From NCBI GenBank assembly GCA_964410915.1, contig CAYPIU010000001.1:124001-188000 (forward strand): DNA of 64,000 bases, written 5' to 3'. Both the position numbers and the translations under genes were made by a program. Numbering within the stretch: the stretch's first letter is position 1; the number at the start of each line of letters is the position of its first letter. Shown here piece after piece: positions 8,244 through 16,177 of this stretch. The notes under the pieces were generated by a model that worked only from the letters and a program-made list of their open reading frames with translations, had not been told where the DNA came from and did not search any database. Source of the stretch: CAZFJG01 sp964410915 (GTDB taxonomy: Bacteria; Synergistota; Synergistia; Synergistales; JAFGMB01).

Positions 8244-9773
8244 ATCTATCTTTTTACCAGTGCTTCAATAAAACAAGCAGATAGAAGAGCAATTGATGAG
8301 CTACGTATCTCCGGAGAAGTGCTCATGGAAAATGCAGGTCTGATATCTGCCCGGAAGATATTGGAAATCTTTTCACCCTCCAGTGCATGCATACTTGCCG
8401 GTCCCGGGAATAACGGTGGAGATGGTTATGTAATAGCTCGACATCTTTTAAATTCCGGGTTAAAAGTCAGGATTATTTCTTCCGTGGATCCATCCAATTT
8501 AAAGGGAGATGCAAGAACACATTATATTACTGCAGAAAAACTTGGTCTGGAAATATCTGTATCCCGGGAAGTTTCAGATAATAATATTCTTGAGAAGATC
8601 AATAGTTCTGATCTTATTATTGACTGTTTACTGGGGACAGGGAGTTCTGGTTCTCCAAGAGGACAAATTGCCCGTCTTATTTCGCTAACAGGAACAGATT
8701 CAGAAGTAGTCTCAATAGATCTCCCAAGTGGAATTGATCCAGATACGGGTAAAGTTTTTGAGCCAGCTATATCTGCATCTCTTACTCTTACAATGCTTGC
8801 TCCAAAGGTTGGACTGTTTGTCATGCCAGCTTCAAAATATACAGGTGTGATCGAAACTGTATGTATTGGAGTAGATTCGAGATTTATACTGAACGAACAG
8901 CATAGCAGAGCATTGGTTGCCGGGCCAGATGAGGTAAGGCTGGCTATACCTCATCGAAGGAACGACATACATAAAGGGGATCGTGGAACTCTGCTGATAC
9001 TTGGAGGTTCTTCAGAATACAAAGGGGCTTCCGTACTTTCATCTCTATCAGCACTTTATACAGGAAGTGGAATAGTGGTATCAGTAGGTGATAATTCTGT
9101 TGACAGATCCCTGGGAACAATGATTCCGGAGGTTATTTCATACGGAATACAGACAACTGATCCATCAGATTATTTAAGGGAATTTGAAGAGAATGTCTGT
9201 CGATGGAAAGATAAAGCATCAGTTGCTCTTATTGGACCAGGTCTTAGCAGGTCTCCAATCAGAAAACAAATGTTCATCAGGATCTGGGATACCTGGGAAA
9301 AAACACTTGTAGTTGATGGAGATGGGCTTTTCTGGCTTTCTGAGCTTAAAAGAACATTGAGTATAAGGAAGAATACAATTATAACTCCGCATGAAGGTGA
9401 AGCAGCTCGTTTAGCCGGTGTTTCTTCAAAGGAAGTTAAGAATAACAGGCTTGAAATTGCCAGGGAACTTGGCCTCAAATGGGGAGTATGCATTCTGAAG
9501 GGACCTAACACTATCGTGGACAATGGTGAAAGAACAGTAATAATTAGAGAAGGCAGTCCTTCTCTTTCTGTAGCGGGTTCAGGAGATGTTCTGGCCGGAT
9601 GTGTTGCATCACTTGCTGCGTCAGGTATTCCGCTATTTGAATCAGCTTTTGCCGGAGCATGGATACACGGGAAATGCGGGAATCGTGTATATAATTCAAT
9701 AGGGGTTGATGGAGTACTGGCCCGAAATATTGCGGAAACCATACCTTCAGTGTTAACCGAACTCAGGTCATAA
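8244..9773 (+). CDS. nnrDE: bifunctional NAD(P)H-hydrate epimerase / ADP-dependent dehydratase
   Basis: Repairs hydrated NAD(P)H: an N-terminal YjeF_N epimerase (NnrE) and a C-terminal ribokinase-like dehydratase (NnrD). Seen: LMENAG, GPGNNGGDGY, DLPSGIDPDTG, then GTLLILGGSSEYKGA, ILKGPNTIVDNG and GSGDVLAGC. The first ATG/GTG/TTG in frame is GTG 8319, which would delete the conserved YLFTSASIKQADRRAI segment. The frame is open upstream to 8205 but holds no standard start. GGAGG at 8229-8233 lies 10 bases before ATC 8244, and a protein beginning there has exactly the family's N-terminus. I therefore propose an AUC start; a base error in this read is the alternative. About 510 residues. Confidence 0.85.
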   Translation: MYLFTSASIKQADRRAIDELRISGEVLMENAGLISARKILEIFSPSSACILAGPGNNGGDGYVIARHLLNSGLKVRIISSVDPSNLKGDARTHYITAEKLGLEISVSREVSDNNILEKINSSDLIIDCLLGTGSSGSPRGQIARLISLTGTDSEVVSIDLPSGIDPDTGKVFEPAISASLTLTMLAPKVGLFVMPASKYTGVIETVCIGVDSRFILNEQHSRALVAGPDEVRLAIPHRRNDIHKGDRGTLLILGGSSEYKGASVLSSLSALYTGSGIVVSVGDNSVDRSLGTMIPEVISYGIQTTDPSDYLREFEENVCRWKDKASVALIGPGLSRSPIRKQMFIRIWDTWEKTLVVDGDGLFWLSELKRTLSIRKNTIITPHEGEAARLAGVSSKEVKNNRLEIARELGLKWGVCILKGPNTIVDNGERTVIIREGSPSLSVAGSGDVLAGCVASLAASGIPLFESAFAGAWIHGKCGNRVYNSIGVDGVLARNIAETIPSVLTELRS

Positions 9774-9816
9774 TAAATTCCCGGTGAAATTAAATTTAAT
9801 GGGGGAAGTGGCTATT

Positions 9817-10332
9817 TTGAACATTGAAGATAACTTTTCTGCAAAATCCTGTTCAATTCAGGACACTATTGATTTTGCAACTGGACTTGCCAGATATGTT
9901 TTCCCAGGACTTGTTATAACTCTCTCTGGAGATCTTGGAACCGGGAAAACAGTAATAGCAAAAGCTCTTGCTCATGCCCTGGGTGCAGATAATACAAGAA
10001 GTCCGTCATTTACCATAGTCAATGAATATAGTGGTTCGTTGCCGATAGCACATATTGATCTTTACAGGATAAATAAATGCTCGGAACAGGAATTTGATAT
10101 CGAATATTATATTTCTAATGGATTCCTGGTTATTATTGAATGGCCTGAAAGACTTACCGAAAAACCTGGATCTGATATCTGGAATATAAGAATAGACTTT
10201 GACACAGATGAAAATGGCAATCTTTTGTTATCTAGACCATACAACAGGTCCTTTATACTTGCATCTGAAGGAAAGGAAGCTTCAATAAGACTCAGTAAAT
10301 TTATCAATGAATTTTTAAAGGGGGATATCTGA
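9817..10332 (+). CDS. tsaE: tRNA threonylcarbamoyladenosine synthesis ATPase TsaE
   Basis: ATPase partner of TsaB and TsaD in formation of t6A37 on tRNAs reading ANN codons. Walker A is GDLGTGKT, followed by the family block SPSFTIVNEY and the acidic HIDLYR motif, with IIEWPERL near the end. About 171 residues from TTG 9817, chosen because GGGGGA at 9801-9806 lies 10 bases upstream. GTG 9784, ATG 9799 and GTG 9808 are in frame but overlap or precede that ribosome-binding site. It ends 3 bases before tsaB, so the pair is a small t6A operon. Confidence 0.9.
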   Translation: MNIEDNFSAKSCSIQDTIDFATGLARYVFPGLVITLSGDLGTGKTVIAKALAHALGADNTRSPSFTIVNEYSGSLPIAHIDLYRINKCSEQEFDIEYYISNGFLVIIEWPERLTEKPGSDIWNIRIDFDTDENGNLLLSRPYNRSFILASEGKEASIRLSKFINEFLKGDI

Positions 10333-10335
10333 ACT

Positions 10336-10998
10336 ATGGCCCTTATACTTGGAATAGATTCCTGCAGTAGATGGACTAATGTTGGACTTCTTGAAAACGG
10401 AAAACTGCTTGGTGAAACAAATATGAACATAGGCAGGAAACAGGCTTCGATCTTACCTGGATTAGTAGAGGAGCTTTTCGAGTGCTGTCAAAGAAAATAT
10501 AAACAGCTTGATTCTATCGCGGTTACATCAGGACCTGGATATTTTACAGGTATAAGAATTGGCATGACCTACGCTGCAAGTTTTGCTGAGGCTCTTGACA
10601 TAACGCTTATCCCAGTATCGAGTCTTGAAACTCTGGTTCCCATATCCCACCCAGGTAATCAACCTGCTCTATCTGTCATTCCAAATGGAAAGAAAAGGGT
10701 CTTTGGAGTTATTTATGAGGTAACGGGAGAAAATTACCAAGGTTTTTTTTCAAGTCCCTCGATCTATTATCCTGAGCAACTTACTGAATATATCAGGAAG
10801 CTTGGAACTGATATTCCCTGCTATACATCTGAACCTGATATTGCTGAAAATATACTTTCAGATACCGGACTCAAAAACTTTGTTTTTTCCATTTCCAGTG
10901 GTCTGAACGTTTCTATGAAAGGCTATTCAAAATTAGCAGAAGCCAGATCCCCCTCTCTGGTAAGTCCTGTTTACCTGGCCCCTCCTCAAACCGGATAG
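10336..10998 (+). CDS. tsaB: tRNA threonylcarbamoyladenosine synthesis protein TsaB
   Basis: ASKHA-fold scaffold that dimerises with TsaD in the t6A complex. The N-terminus ILGIDSCSRWTNVGLL and the block SGPGYFTGIRIGM are family signatures; it lacks the metal-binding histidines of TsaD, as expected. 220 residues, normal length. AGGGGGATATCTGAACT precedes the ATG. After it comes a 281-base gap holding an 8-bp inverted repeat with a long loop (11001-11008 and 11038-11045) and no convincing gene or terminator. Confidence 0.92.
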   Translation: MALILGIDSCSRWTNVGLLENGKLLGETNMNIGRKQASILPGLVEELFECCQRKYKQLDSIAVTSGPGYFTGIRIGMTYAASFAEALDITLIPVSSLETLVPISHPGNQPALSVIPNGKKRVFGVIYEVTGENYQGFFSSPSIYYPEQLTEYIRKLGTDIPCYTSEPDIAENILSDTGLKNFVFSISSGLNVSMKGYSKLAEARSPSLVSPVYLAPPQTG

Positions 10999-11279
10999 TG
11001 TATGTTACTTATCCTTCCAGTTCTTTAGTTTCATAATGTAACATATTCAGGTTCCTCAAGATGAAAGTAGTAGATCTCCTGATTGTTTGTGGTCAGTAAT
11101 GTTTTATAAAACCCTTATAAATTTAAAAATTCCGCAATTCCAAAAAACTAATAAATGATACTTGTAAAAATCATAAACTAAGTATATCCTATTTTAGAAA
11201 TACAATTAGTTTGAAGATCAATCTTAATAACGAGTGTTTATCAAGTGTTAAAAAATTCGATTTTACTGGAGGGGGCTAA

Positions 11280-11501
11280 ATGGCTAAAAAGTTCACAGTT
11301 GTAGTGAACAGTAGTTGGTGTAAAGGTTGTAACCTGTGTGTCCAGATCTGTCCCAAAAAAGTTCTGGAATTAAATGAAAGATTAAGTGCTTTCCCAGCGC
11401 GTGAAAATGATTGTATAGGTTGCAGGCAATGTGAAAATATCTGTCCCGATCTGGCAATATCAGTCAGGGAAAAGAAGGAGGAGGGATCAAAAGATGCTTA
11501 A
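11280..11501 (+). CDS. korD: 2-oxoacid:ferredoxin oxidoreductase, delta (ferredoxin-like) subunit
   Basis: Small 2[4Fe-4S] electron-transfer subunit, 73 residues. Two complete CxxCxxCxxxCP clusters are seen: CKGCNLCVQICP and CIGCRQCENICP. It receives electrons from the TPP-bound intermediate on the beta subunit and passes them to ferredoxin. First gene of a four-gene operon, with GGAGGGGG before the ATG, and it overlaps the alpha gene by 8 bases. Confidence 0.93.
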   Translation: MAKKFTVVVNSSWCKGCNLCVQICPKKVLELNERLSAFPARENDCIGCRQCENICPDLAISVREKKEEGSKDA

Positions 11502-12627
11502 GACTGCCTTCTGGCAAGGAAACCAGGCTATAGCTGAAGGAGCAATTGCTGCTGGTTGCAGATTTTTTGCCGGATATCCAATAACCCCCTCTACTGACAT
11601 AATGGAAGAAATGTCCAGAAGACTGCCTACTTTAGAAGGCAGATTCATCCAGATGGAGGACGAGATCGCTGGTATCGCAGCTGCAATTGGTGGATCCATG
11701 GCAGGGTATAAGTCTATGACTGCTTCTTCAGGACCGGGTATTTCTCTCAAACAGGAAAATCTGGGTCTTGCCTATATGGCAGAGTTGCCTATTGTAGTAG
11801 TTGATGTAATGAGAGGCGGTCCATCTACCGGAGTACCAACAAAGGTCAGTCAGATGGATGTTATGCAGGCAAGATGGGGTTCTCACGGGGATCATGGAAC
11901 TATAGCCTATTCTCCCTCATCGGTTCAGGAATGTTTTGAAATAGCGATAAAAGCCTTTAACGCCGCAGAGAGATATCGTCAGCCAGTATTGATATTAAGT
12001 GATGAAGTTCTTGGGCACATGAGAGAAAAGGTATTTATTCCGCCGGAGGGATCATATTCCATAGTTGACAGGAAAAAACCGTCAACTACTGTTGAAAACT
12101 TTGTTCCTTATCAGGCTGACCCGGAGGATGATATTCCACCTATGGCATCATTTGGAGATGGCTATAGATGGCATATAACAGGTCTTGCACATAATGATTT
12201 TGGTTTTCCTTCTGCAAAGGAAGAGGATGTCGAGAAGAATATTTCAAGACTGGTAAGAAAGATCGATAGATTCAGAGATGACATTGTAGAATATGAAACT
12301 TATGAAGTTGAAGATGCTGATACCATAGTTCTTTCATATGGCAGTGTTTCAAGATCAAGTCTGAGGGCTGTCAAAGATGCCCGTCAAAGGGGACTTAAAG
12401 TAGGCCATTTCAGACCAGTTACCCTATGGCCTTTCCCAGACAAGGAGATATATCAGTTAGCCAAAAAAGTTAAAACGATAATAGTACCTGAGCTTAATTG
12501 CGGCCAGATGGTACTTGAGGTTGACAGAGCTGTGCATGGGAAAGCAAAGGTAGTACCCAGGAATCTTGTAAATGGCGAACTATTCAAACCGGATGAGATT
12601 TTCCGCGCTATCCAGGAGGTGGTCTGA
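11494..12627 (+). CDS. korA: 2-oxoacid:ferredoxin oxidoreductase, alpha subunit
   Basis: Alpha subunit of the CoA-acylating 2-oxoacid:ferredoxin oxidoreductase, probably the 2-oxoglutarate or branched-chain type. It contains the FAGYPITPSTDIMEE pyrimidine-domain motif, the GSMAGYKSMTASSGPG block and a MRGGPSTGVPTK segment typical of this subunit. 377 residues. The ATG at 11494 follows AAGGAGGAGGG inside korD; an upstream in-frame ATG at 11431 would sit within korD and lacks a ribosome-binding site. Subunit order delta-alpha-beta-gamma matches Kor/Vor enzymes, not pyruvate synthases. Substrate is inferred from family only. Confidence 0.92.
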   Translation: MLKTAFWQGNQAIAEGAIAAGCRFFAGYPITPSTDIMEEMSRRLPTLEGRFIQMEDEIAGIAAAIGGSMAGYKSMTASSGPGISLKQENLGLAYMAELPIVVVDVMRGGPSTGVPTKVSQMDVMQARWGSHGDHGTIAYSPSSVQECFEIAIKAFNAAERYRQPVLILSDEVLGHMREKVFIPPEGSYSIVDRKKPSTTVENFVPYQADPEDDIPPMASFGDGYRWHITGLAHNDFGFPSAKEEDVEKNISRLVRKIDRFRDDIVEYETYEVEDADTIVLSYGSVSRSSLRAVKDARQRGLKVGHFRPVTLWPFPDKEIYQLAKKVKTIIVPELNCGQMVLEVDRAVHGKAKVVPRNLVNGELFKPDEIFRAIQEVV

Positions 12628-12629
12628 TC

Positions 12630-13448
12630 ATGCCCAGACCAGAAGTAATCAATTGGTTAAGAACCCAGTTTTTCCCGCAGATGTGGTGCCCTGGTTGTGG
12701 CCACGGAATAATTCTTCATGCTCTCCTCAGATCATTGGTTGATCTTGGGAAAAGCCCGGATCAAACTGTAATAGCTTCGGGAATAGGATGTTCAAGCAGG
12801 ATGCCAGGTTACATTAATGCATGCACAGTACATTCAACTCACGGAAGATCACTGGCCTTTGCGACCGGTATCAAGCTTTCCCGGCCCGAACTTACGGTCC
12901 TTGATGTAATGGGTGACGGCGATTGTTCTGCAATCGGAGGTAACCACTTTATCCACGCCTGCAGACGCAATATAGATATAACAGCAATTGTAATGAATAA
13001 TAACATTTATGGAATGACCGGCGGTCAGGCTTCTCCGACGACTCCGGGTGGTGCTAAAGCAACTACGGCTCCTTACGGAGTTATGGATCCATCATTTGAT
13101 ATCTGCAGACTAGCAGAAGGCGCTGGTGCAACTTTTATTGCCAGAACAACCATAGCTAATCCGGTTCAGTGTGAGAAGTTTATCCAGGATGGTATTGAAC
13201 ATAAGGGTTTTTCTGTTATTGAAATTGTTTCAAGTTGTCATACTCAGTTTGGGAGAAGAAACTCATGTCGAACTCCTATCGAAAATATCAAAAGACTTAA
13301 GGATGCAAGTATCCCGGCAAATAAAACAAAAGATATGTCTCCAGATGAGCTTGCTGACAAGATCGTTATTGGCGAATTTGTCAATAAAAAGGCTCCTGAA
13401 TATACTGAACAATACCTCTCTCTTATTGACAGGGTAAAGGGGGACTGA
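12630..13448 (+). CDS. korB: 2-oxoacid:ferredoxin oxidoreductase, beta (TPP-binding) subunit
   Basis: Thiamine-diphosphate-binding subunit. It shows MWCPGCGHG at the N-terminus, GIGCSSRMPGY, the TPP motif GDGDCSAIGGNHFIHACRRN and NNNIYGMTGGQ. 272 residues, as expected for KorB-type enzymes that lack the extra C-terminal cluster domain of pyruvate synthases. The ATG lies 2 bases after korA, with CAGGAGGTGGT as ribosome-binding site. Confidence 0.93.
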   Translation: MPRPEVINWLRTQFFPQMWCPGCGHGIILHALLRSLVDLGKSPDQTVIASGIGCSSRMPGYINACTVHSTHGRSLAFATGIKLSRPELTVLDVMGDGDCSAIGGNHFIHACRRNIDITAIVMNNNIYGMTGGQASPTTPGGAKATTAPYGVMDPSFDICRLAEGAGATFIARTTIANPVQCEKFIQDGIEHKGFSVIEIVSSCHTQFGRRNSCRTPIENIKRLKDASIPANKTKDMSPDELADKIVIGEFVNKKAPEYTEQYLSLIDRVKGD

Positions 13449-13450
13449 TC

Positions 13451-14011
13451 ATGAAGAATAGATATGAGATCCGTTTCGCGGGTTCAGGAGGGCAGGGCAA
13501 TATCCTTGCTGCTTACGTCACTGCTCAGGCAGCGGCAATATATGCTGAAGGGCTTTATGTTGCCCAGACACAGTCTTATGGAGCTGAGGCGAGAGGTGGA
13601 AAATCTCAGGCTCAGGTAATTATTTCAAAAGATGAGATCGACTATCCTAAAGTTATAGCTCCCAATCTCCAGATCATTCTGACTCAACAGGCTTGTGAGT
13701 ATGTTGGTGATACTTTGCCTGGAGGAAGAGTTTTATGTGATGACTACTATGTACAGACTCTTCCAAGAATAGATTCAAATCTTTACTATCTTCCCATTGT
13801 CAGAACAGCACGAGAAAAACTCGGAAGAGAAATAGTTACAAATATGGTTGCTCTCGGGTGTGTAGCGAGGGTTTTTGAACTTGACGAAGTTATAGATCCG
13901 GCAGCTGTAAAAAAAGCTATACTTGATACGGTTCCTAAAGGAACTGAAGATTTGAACTCCAGAGCCTTTGAAGAAGGGTATAAACTGTTTAAAGAAAGTA
14001 TACATCTATAA
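13451..14011 (+). CDS. korC: 2-oxoacid:ferredoxin oxidoreductase, gamma subunit
   Basis: Gamma subunit, 186 residues, with the characteristic N-terminus IRFAGSGGQGNILAA and the block QSYGAEARGGKSQAQV that binds at the alpha/beta interface. It starts 2 bases after korB and closes the operon before a strong hairpin. The complex should degrade amino-acid-derived 2-oxoacids to acyl-CoA with reduction of ferredoxin, or run reductively. Confidence 0.92.
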   Translation: MKNRYEIRFAGSGGQGNILAAYVTAQAAAIYAEGLYVAQTQSYGAEARGGKSQAQVIISKDEIDYPKVIAPNLQIILTQQACEYVGDTLPGGRVLCDDYYVQTLPRIDSNLYYLPIVRTAREKLGREIVTNMVALGCVARVFELDEVIDPAAVKKAILDTVPKGTEDLNSRAFEEGYKLFKESIHL

Positions 14012-14040
14012 ATCATCCATATAAAACTATACGTTTACAT

Positions 14041-14080
14041 AATGAAGGGGGACGCAGGATATTTCGCGTCCCCCTTCATT
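14041..14080 (+). terminator. strong hairpin after korC
   Basis: Perfect 15-bp GC-rich stem (14041-14055 with 14066-14080) and a 10-base loop. The following bases ATTGATATAA are not a T run, so termination efficiency is uncertain, though position fits a terminator. Confidence 0.7.
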
Positions 14081-14131
14081 ATTGATATAATCAAGTTCTT
14101 GAATTAATCCGGTATCAGAACAGGTGGAAAA

Positions 14132-15499
14132 ATGATGAAAAATACTAATTCAAAGCCAGTTATTATAAATGGGATAAACAGCAGAGGGGAAGGGATCTCA
14201 CGTCTTGAGGATGGTCGGGTGATCTTTATTCCAGGGGCAATCCCAGGGGAGCAGGTATTTGTAAATATCTGTTTCAGCAAAAAACAATATGCAGTTGGCA
14301 ACATAGAACAAATAGTGAAACCACATCCGAAAAGGGTATCACCGCACTGCCAATGGTTTGGGAAATGCGGCGGCTGTCAGATGCAGCATTGCAGTTATGA
14401 TCTGCAGCTTGAGTTGAAACAACAAATAGTTGAAGATGCATTTTCAAGGATCGGGCATGTTATGCCCGTTGATCCTATACTAAAATGTGTACCAAGTCCT
14501 AAGCAGTGGGGATACAGGAATAAAGCATCATTTCCTGTAAGACATTCAGAAAAACAGATTCGATCTGGATTCTTTCGAAAAGGATCTCATGATCTTATCC
14601 CCATAGATGGATGTCCAGTTCTTGAACCTGAACTTGCACTTATCTATAGTCAAATAACAAATTTATTAAATAACCTGAAACTTCCGGGATACAATGAGAA
14701 AAATCATTCTGGTCTGCTAAGACATATAATATTGAGGACTGGTTCTTTTTCTAAAGAAACATTTATATGCCTTGTTCTGAAAAGACAACCTGACAGTTTT
14801 CAGATGGAGCAAATACAGAAAATGTCCAAAATATTGAAGAGTCGACACAAAAATATAAAGGGGTTTATTGTCAATATAAATTCGAGCAGAACCAATACCA
14901 TTATAGGGGATAGAAGTATCACTATTCATGGAAAAGGTCATTTATGCGAGTATCTTGAGAATAGACAATTTCAATATGAAGGTACATCTTTTTTCCAGGT
15001 GAATTCTTACCAGGCTTCGAATATTTTCAGATATGCAGTCAATGAGATATCGAACCGAATTCATAACAATGTTCTCGAACTTTACAGTGGAGTAGGAGCT
15101 CTTACAGTTTTTCTTGCTGAGCTGGCTGAAAAAATAACAACTGTAGAGGACTGGAAATCTTCTATTGAAAGCATGAGGCAGAATCTTGTTCTTAATGGTA
15201 TTAACAATGTTACCATACATGCAGCGAAGGCTGAAATGCTGCTTGATAAACTGGGCGAAGAAACTTTCGATACAGTGGTTATGGACCCTCCAAGAGCTGG
15301 CTGTAAAAAAGAGGTTATTGAGTATATCTGCAGACAGAATATCCGAAGCATTGTTTATATATCCTGTAATCCAGCTACTCTTTCCAGGGATATTTCCATG
15401 TTTTCAGAATGTGGTTACAGATTTATCAAAGCCCGACTATTTGACATGTTTCCGCAGACCAGTCACGTTGAGACTGTTGCTATTCTTGAAAAATTGTAA
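14132..15499 (+). CDS. rlmD: 23S rRNA (uracil-5-)-methyltransferase, RlmD/RumA family
   Basis: AdoMet-dependent m5U methyltransferase of 23S rRNA. It has an N-terminal TRAM RNA-binding domain (about residues 8-65), then the [4Fe-4S] motif Cx5CxxC in HCQWFGKCGGC with a fourth cysteine in IDGCPVLEP, and a C-terminal Rossmann domain with ELYSGVGALTVFL, VMDPPRAGC and the catalytic SCNPATLSRD cysteine. 455 residues, normal for the family. The ATG is preceded by AGGTGGAA. Whether U1939 or another uridine is the target cannot be told. Confidence 0.9.
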   Translation: MMKNTNSKPVIINGINSRGEGISRLEDGRVIFIPGAIPGEQVFVNICFSKKQYAVGNIEQIVKPHPKRVSPHCQWFGKCGGCQMQHCSYDLQLELKQQIVEDAFSRIGHVMPVDPILKCVPSPKQWGYRNKASFPVRHSEKQIRSGFFRKGSHDLIPIDGCPVLEPELALIYSQITNLLNNLKLPGYNEKNHSGLLRHIILRTGSFSKETFICLVLKRQPDSFQMEQIQKMSKILKSRHKNIKGFIVNINSSRTNTIIGDRSITIHGKGHLCEYLENRQFQYEGTSFFQVNSYQASNIFRYAVNEISNRIHNNVLELYSGVGALTVFLAELAEKITTVEDWKSSIESMRQNLVLNGINNVTIHAAKAEMLLDKLGEETFDTVVMDPPRAGCKKEVIEYICRQNIRSIVYISCNPATLSRDISMFSECGYRFIKARLFDMFPQTSHVETVAILEKL

Positions 15500-15528
15500 A
15501 AATGTAAATGGTAATTCAATAAGGGTTC

Positions 15529-15557
15529 TTGCAAAAACAGTAACAGATATATATAAT
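15529..15557 (+). promoter_or_regulatory. promoter of tRNA-Gly
   Basis: TTGCAA (15529-15534), a 17-base spacer and a perfect TATAAT (15552-15557). The predicted start is within a few bases of the tRNA 5' end at 15570. Confidence 0.7.
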
Positions 15558-15569
15558 TACCGGGCAGAA

Positions 15570-15645
15570 GCGGACATAGCTCAGCTGGTAGAGCATTAGC
15601 TTCCCAAGCTAAGGGTCGCGGGTTCGAATCCCGTTGTCCGCTCCA
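15570..15645 (+). tRNA. tRNA-Gly (anticodon CCC)
   Basis: Complete cloverleaf. The acceptor GCGGACA pairs with TGTCCGC, the anticodon stem is TTAGC/GCTAA with loop TTCCCAA (CCC at 15603-15605), and the T-arm CGGG-TTCGAAT-CCCG is regular. Discriminator T and CCA are encoded. It reads GGG. Confidence 0.96.
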
Positions 15646-15745
15646 ATATATATTAAACCTTCCTCACAGATGAATGAACATTCGAAAGATTCACCAATAT
15701 CGTATTTTTCAAATTAGGTCAACATTAGTGATTATCAGGCTTTGT

Positions 15746-15774
15746 TTGACACCTAAAATCCTGAGTATTAGAAT
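15746..15774 (+). promoter_or_regulatory. sigma-70-type promoter of the V-type ATPase operon
   Basis: TTGACA (15746-15751), a 17-base spacer, TAGAAT (15769-15774): 11 of 12 consensus bases. The predicted start is near 15781, leaving a leader of about 70 bases before the first ATPase gene. Confidence 0.75.
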
Positions 15775-15850
15775 AATTCAGGTTTTTGCTCTAACGCCAG
15801 AGAACCACAATAGAAAGATTTGTATCCCAGGCAGGGAAGGAGGTGCGCAG

Positions 15851-16177
15851 ATGGCTACAAATCTTGCAGAAGAAATTAAGGAAGTTGAAGCGGAATCAAA
15901 GCAAATTGTTTCTCAAGCAAAAAGCGAAGCAGTAAAGATTGTTTCCGACTCAAAGAATGAGTCAGAACGACGAGTTAAGGAAGCAAAACAGGAAGCTTAT
16001 CGTAATTACCGGAACCAGGTTACAAAGGTAGAAGAACAGGCAGAAGAGAAAGCACAGAAAGTTGTGTCCGACGGACAGGCTGAGGCCAAATCCCTGGAGA
16101 AAAAACATAAGGATAAATTAAAGTCTGTTGGTGCCTGGATTGCGGAAGAGGTGATGGCTAAGTATGGGCGTAGCTAA
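15851..16177 (+). CDS. V/A-type ATP synthase peripheral-stalk subunit G/H
   Basis: 108-residue, strongly charged, alanine/glutamate-rich protein that is almost entirely coiled coil, matching the stalk subunit (AhaH/NtpF/subunit G) that pairs with subunit E. The start ATG 15851 follows GGAAGGAGGTG; a longer in-frame reading upstream from 15674 has no ribosome-binding site and no family similarity. It overlaps subunit I by 14 bases. Confidence 0.85.
   Translation: MATNLAEEIKEVEAESKQIVSQAKSEAVKIVSDSKNESERRVKEAKQEAYRNYRNQVTKVEEQAEEKAQKVVSDGQAEAKSLEKKHKDKLKSVGAWIAEEVMAKYGRS

Noticed and set aside
9170..9742. 190-residue open frame on the minus strand
   Set aside because: Antisense to the NnrD domain; serine/proline-rich composition typical of a shadow frame.
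11001..11045. 8-bp inverted repeat after tsaB as a terminator
   Set aside because: The loop is about 29 bases and no T run follows; pairing this short is expected by chance in AT-rich sequence.
15186..15599. 137-residue open frame in a second frame of rlmD
   Set aside because: It overlaps rlmD and runs into tRNA-Gly; shadow frame.
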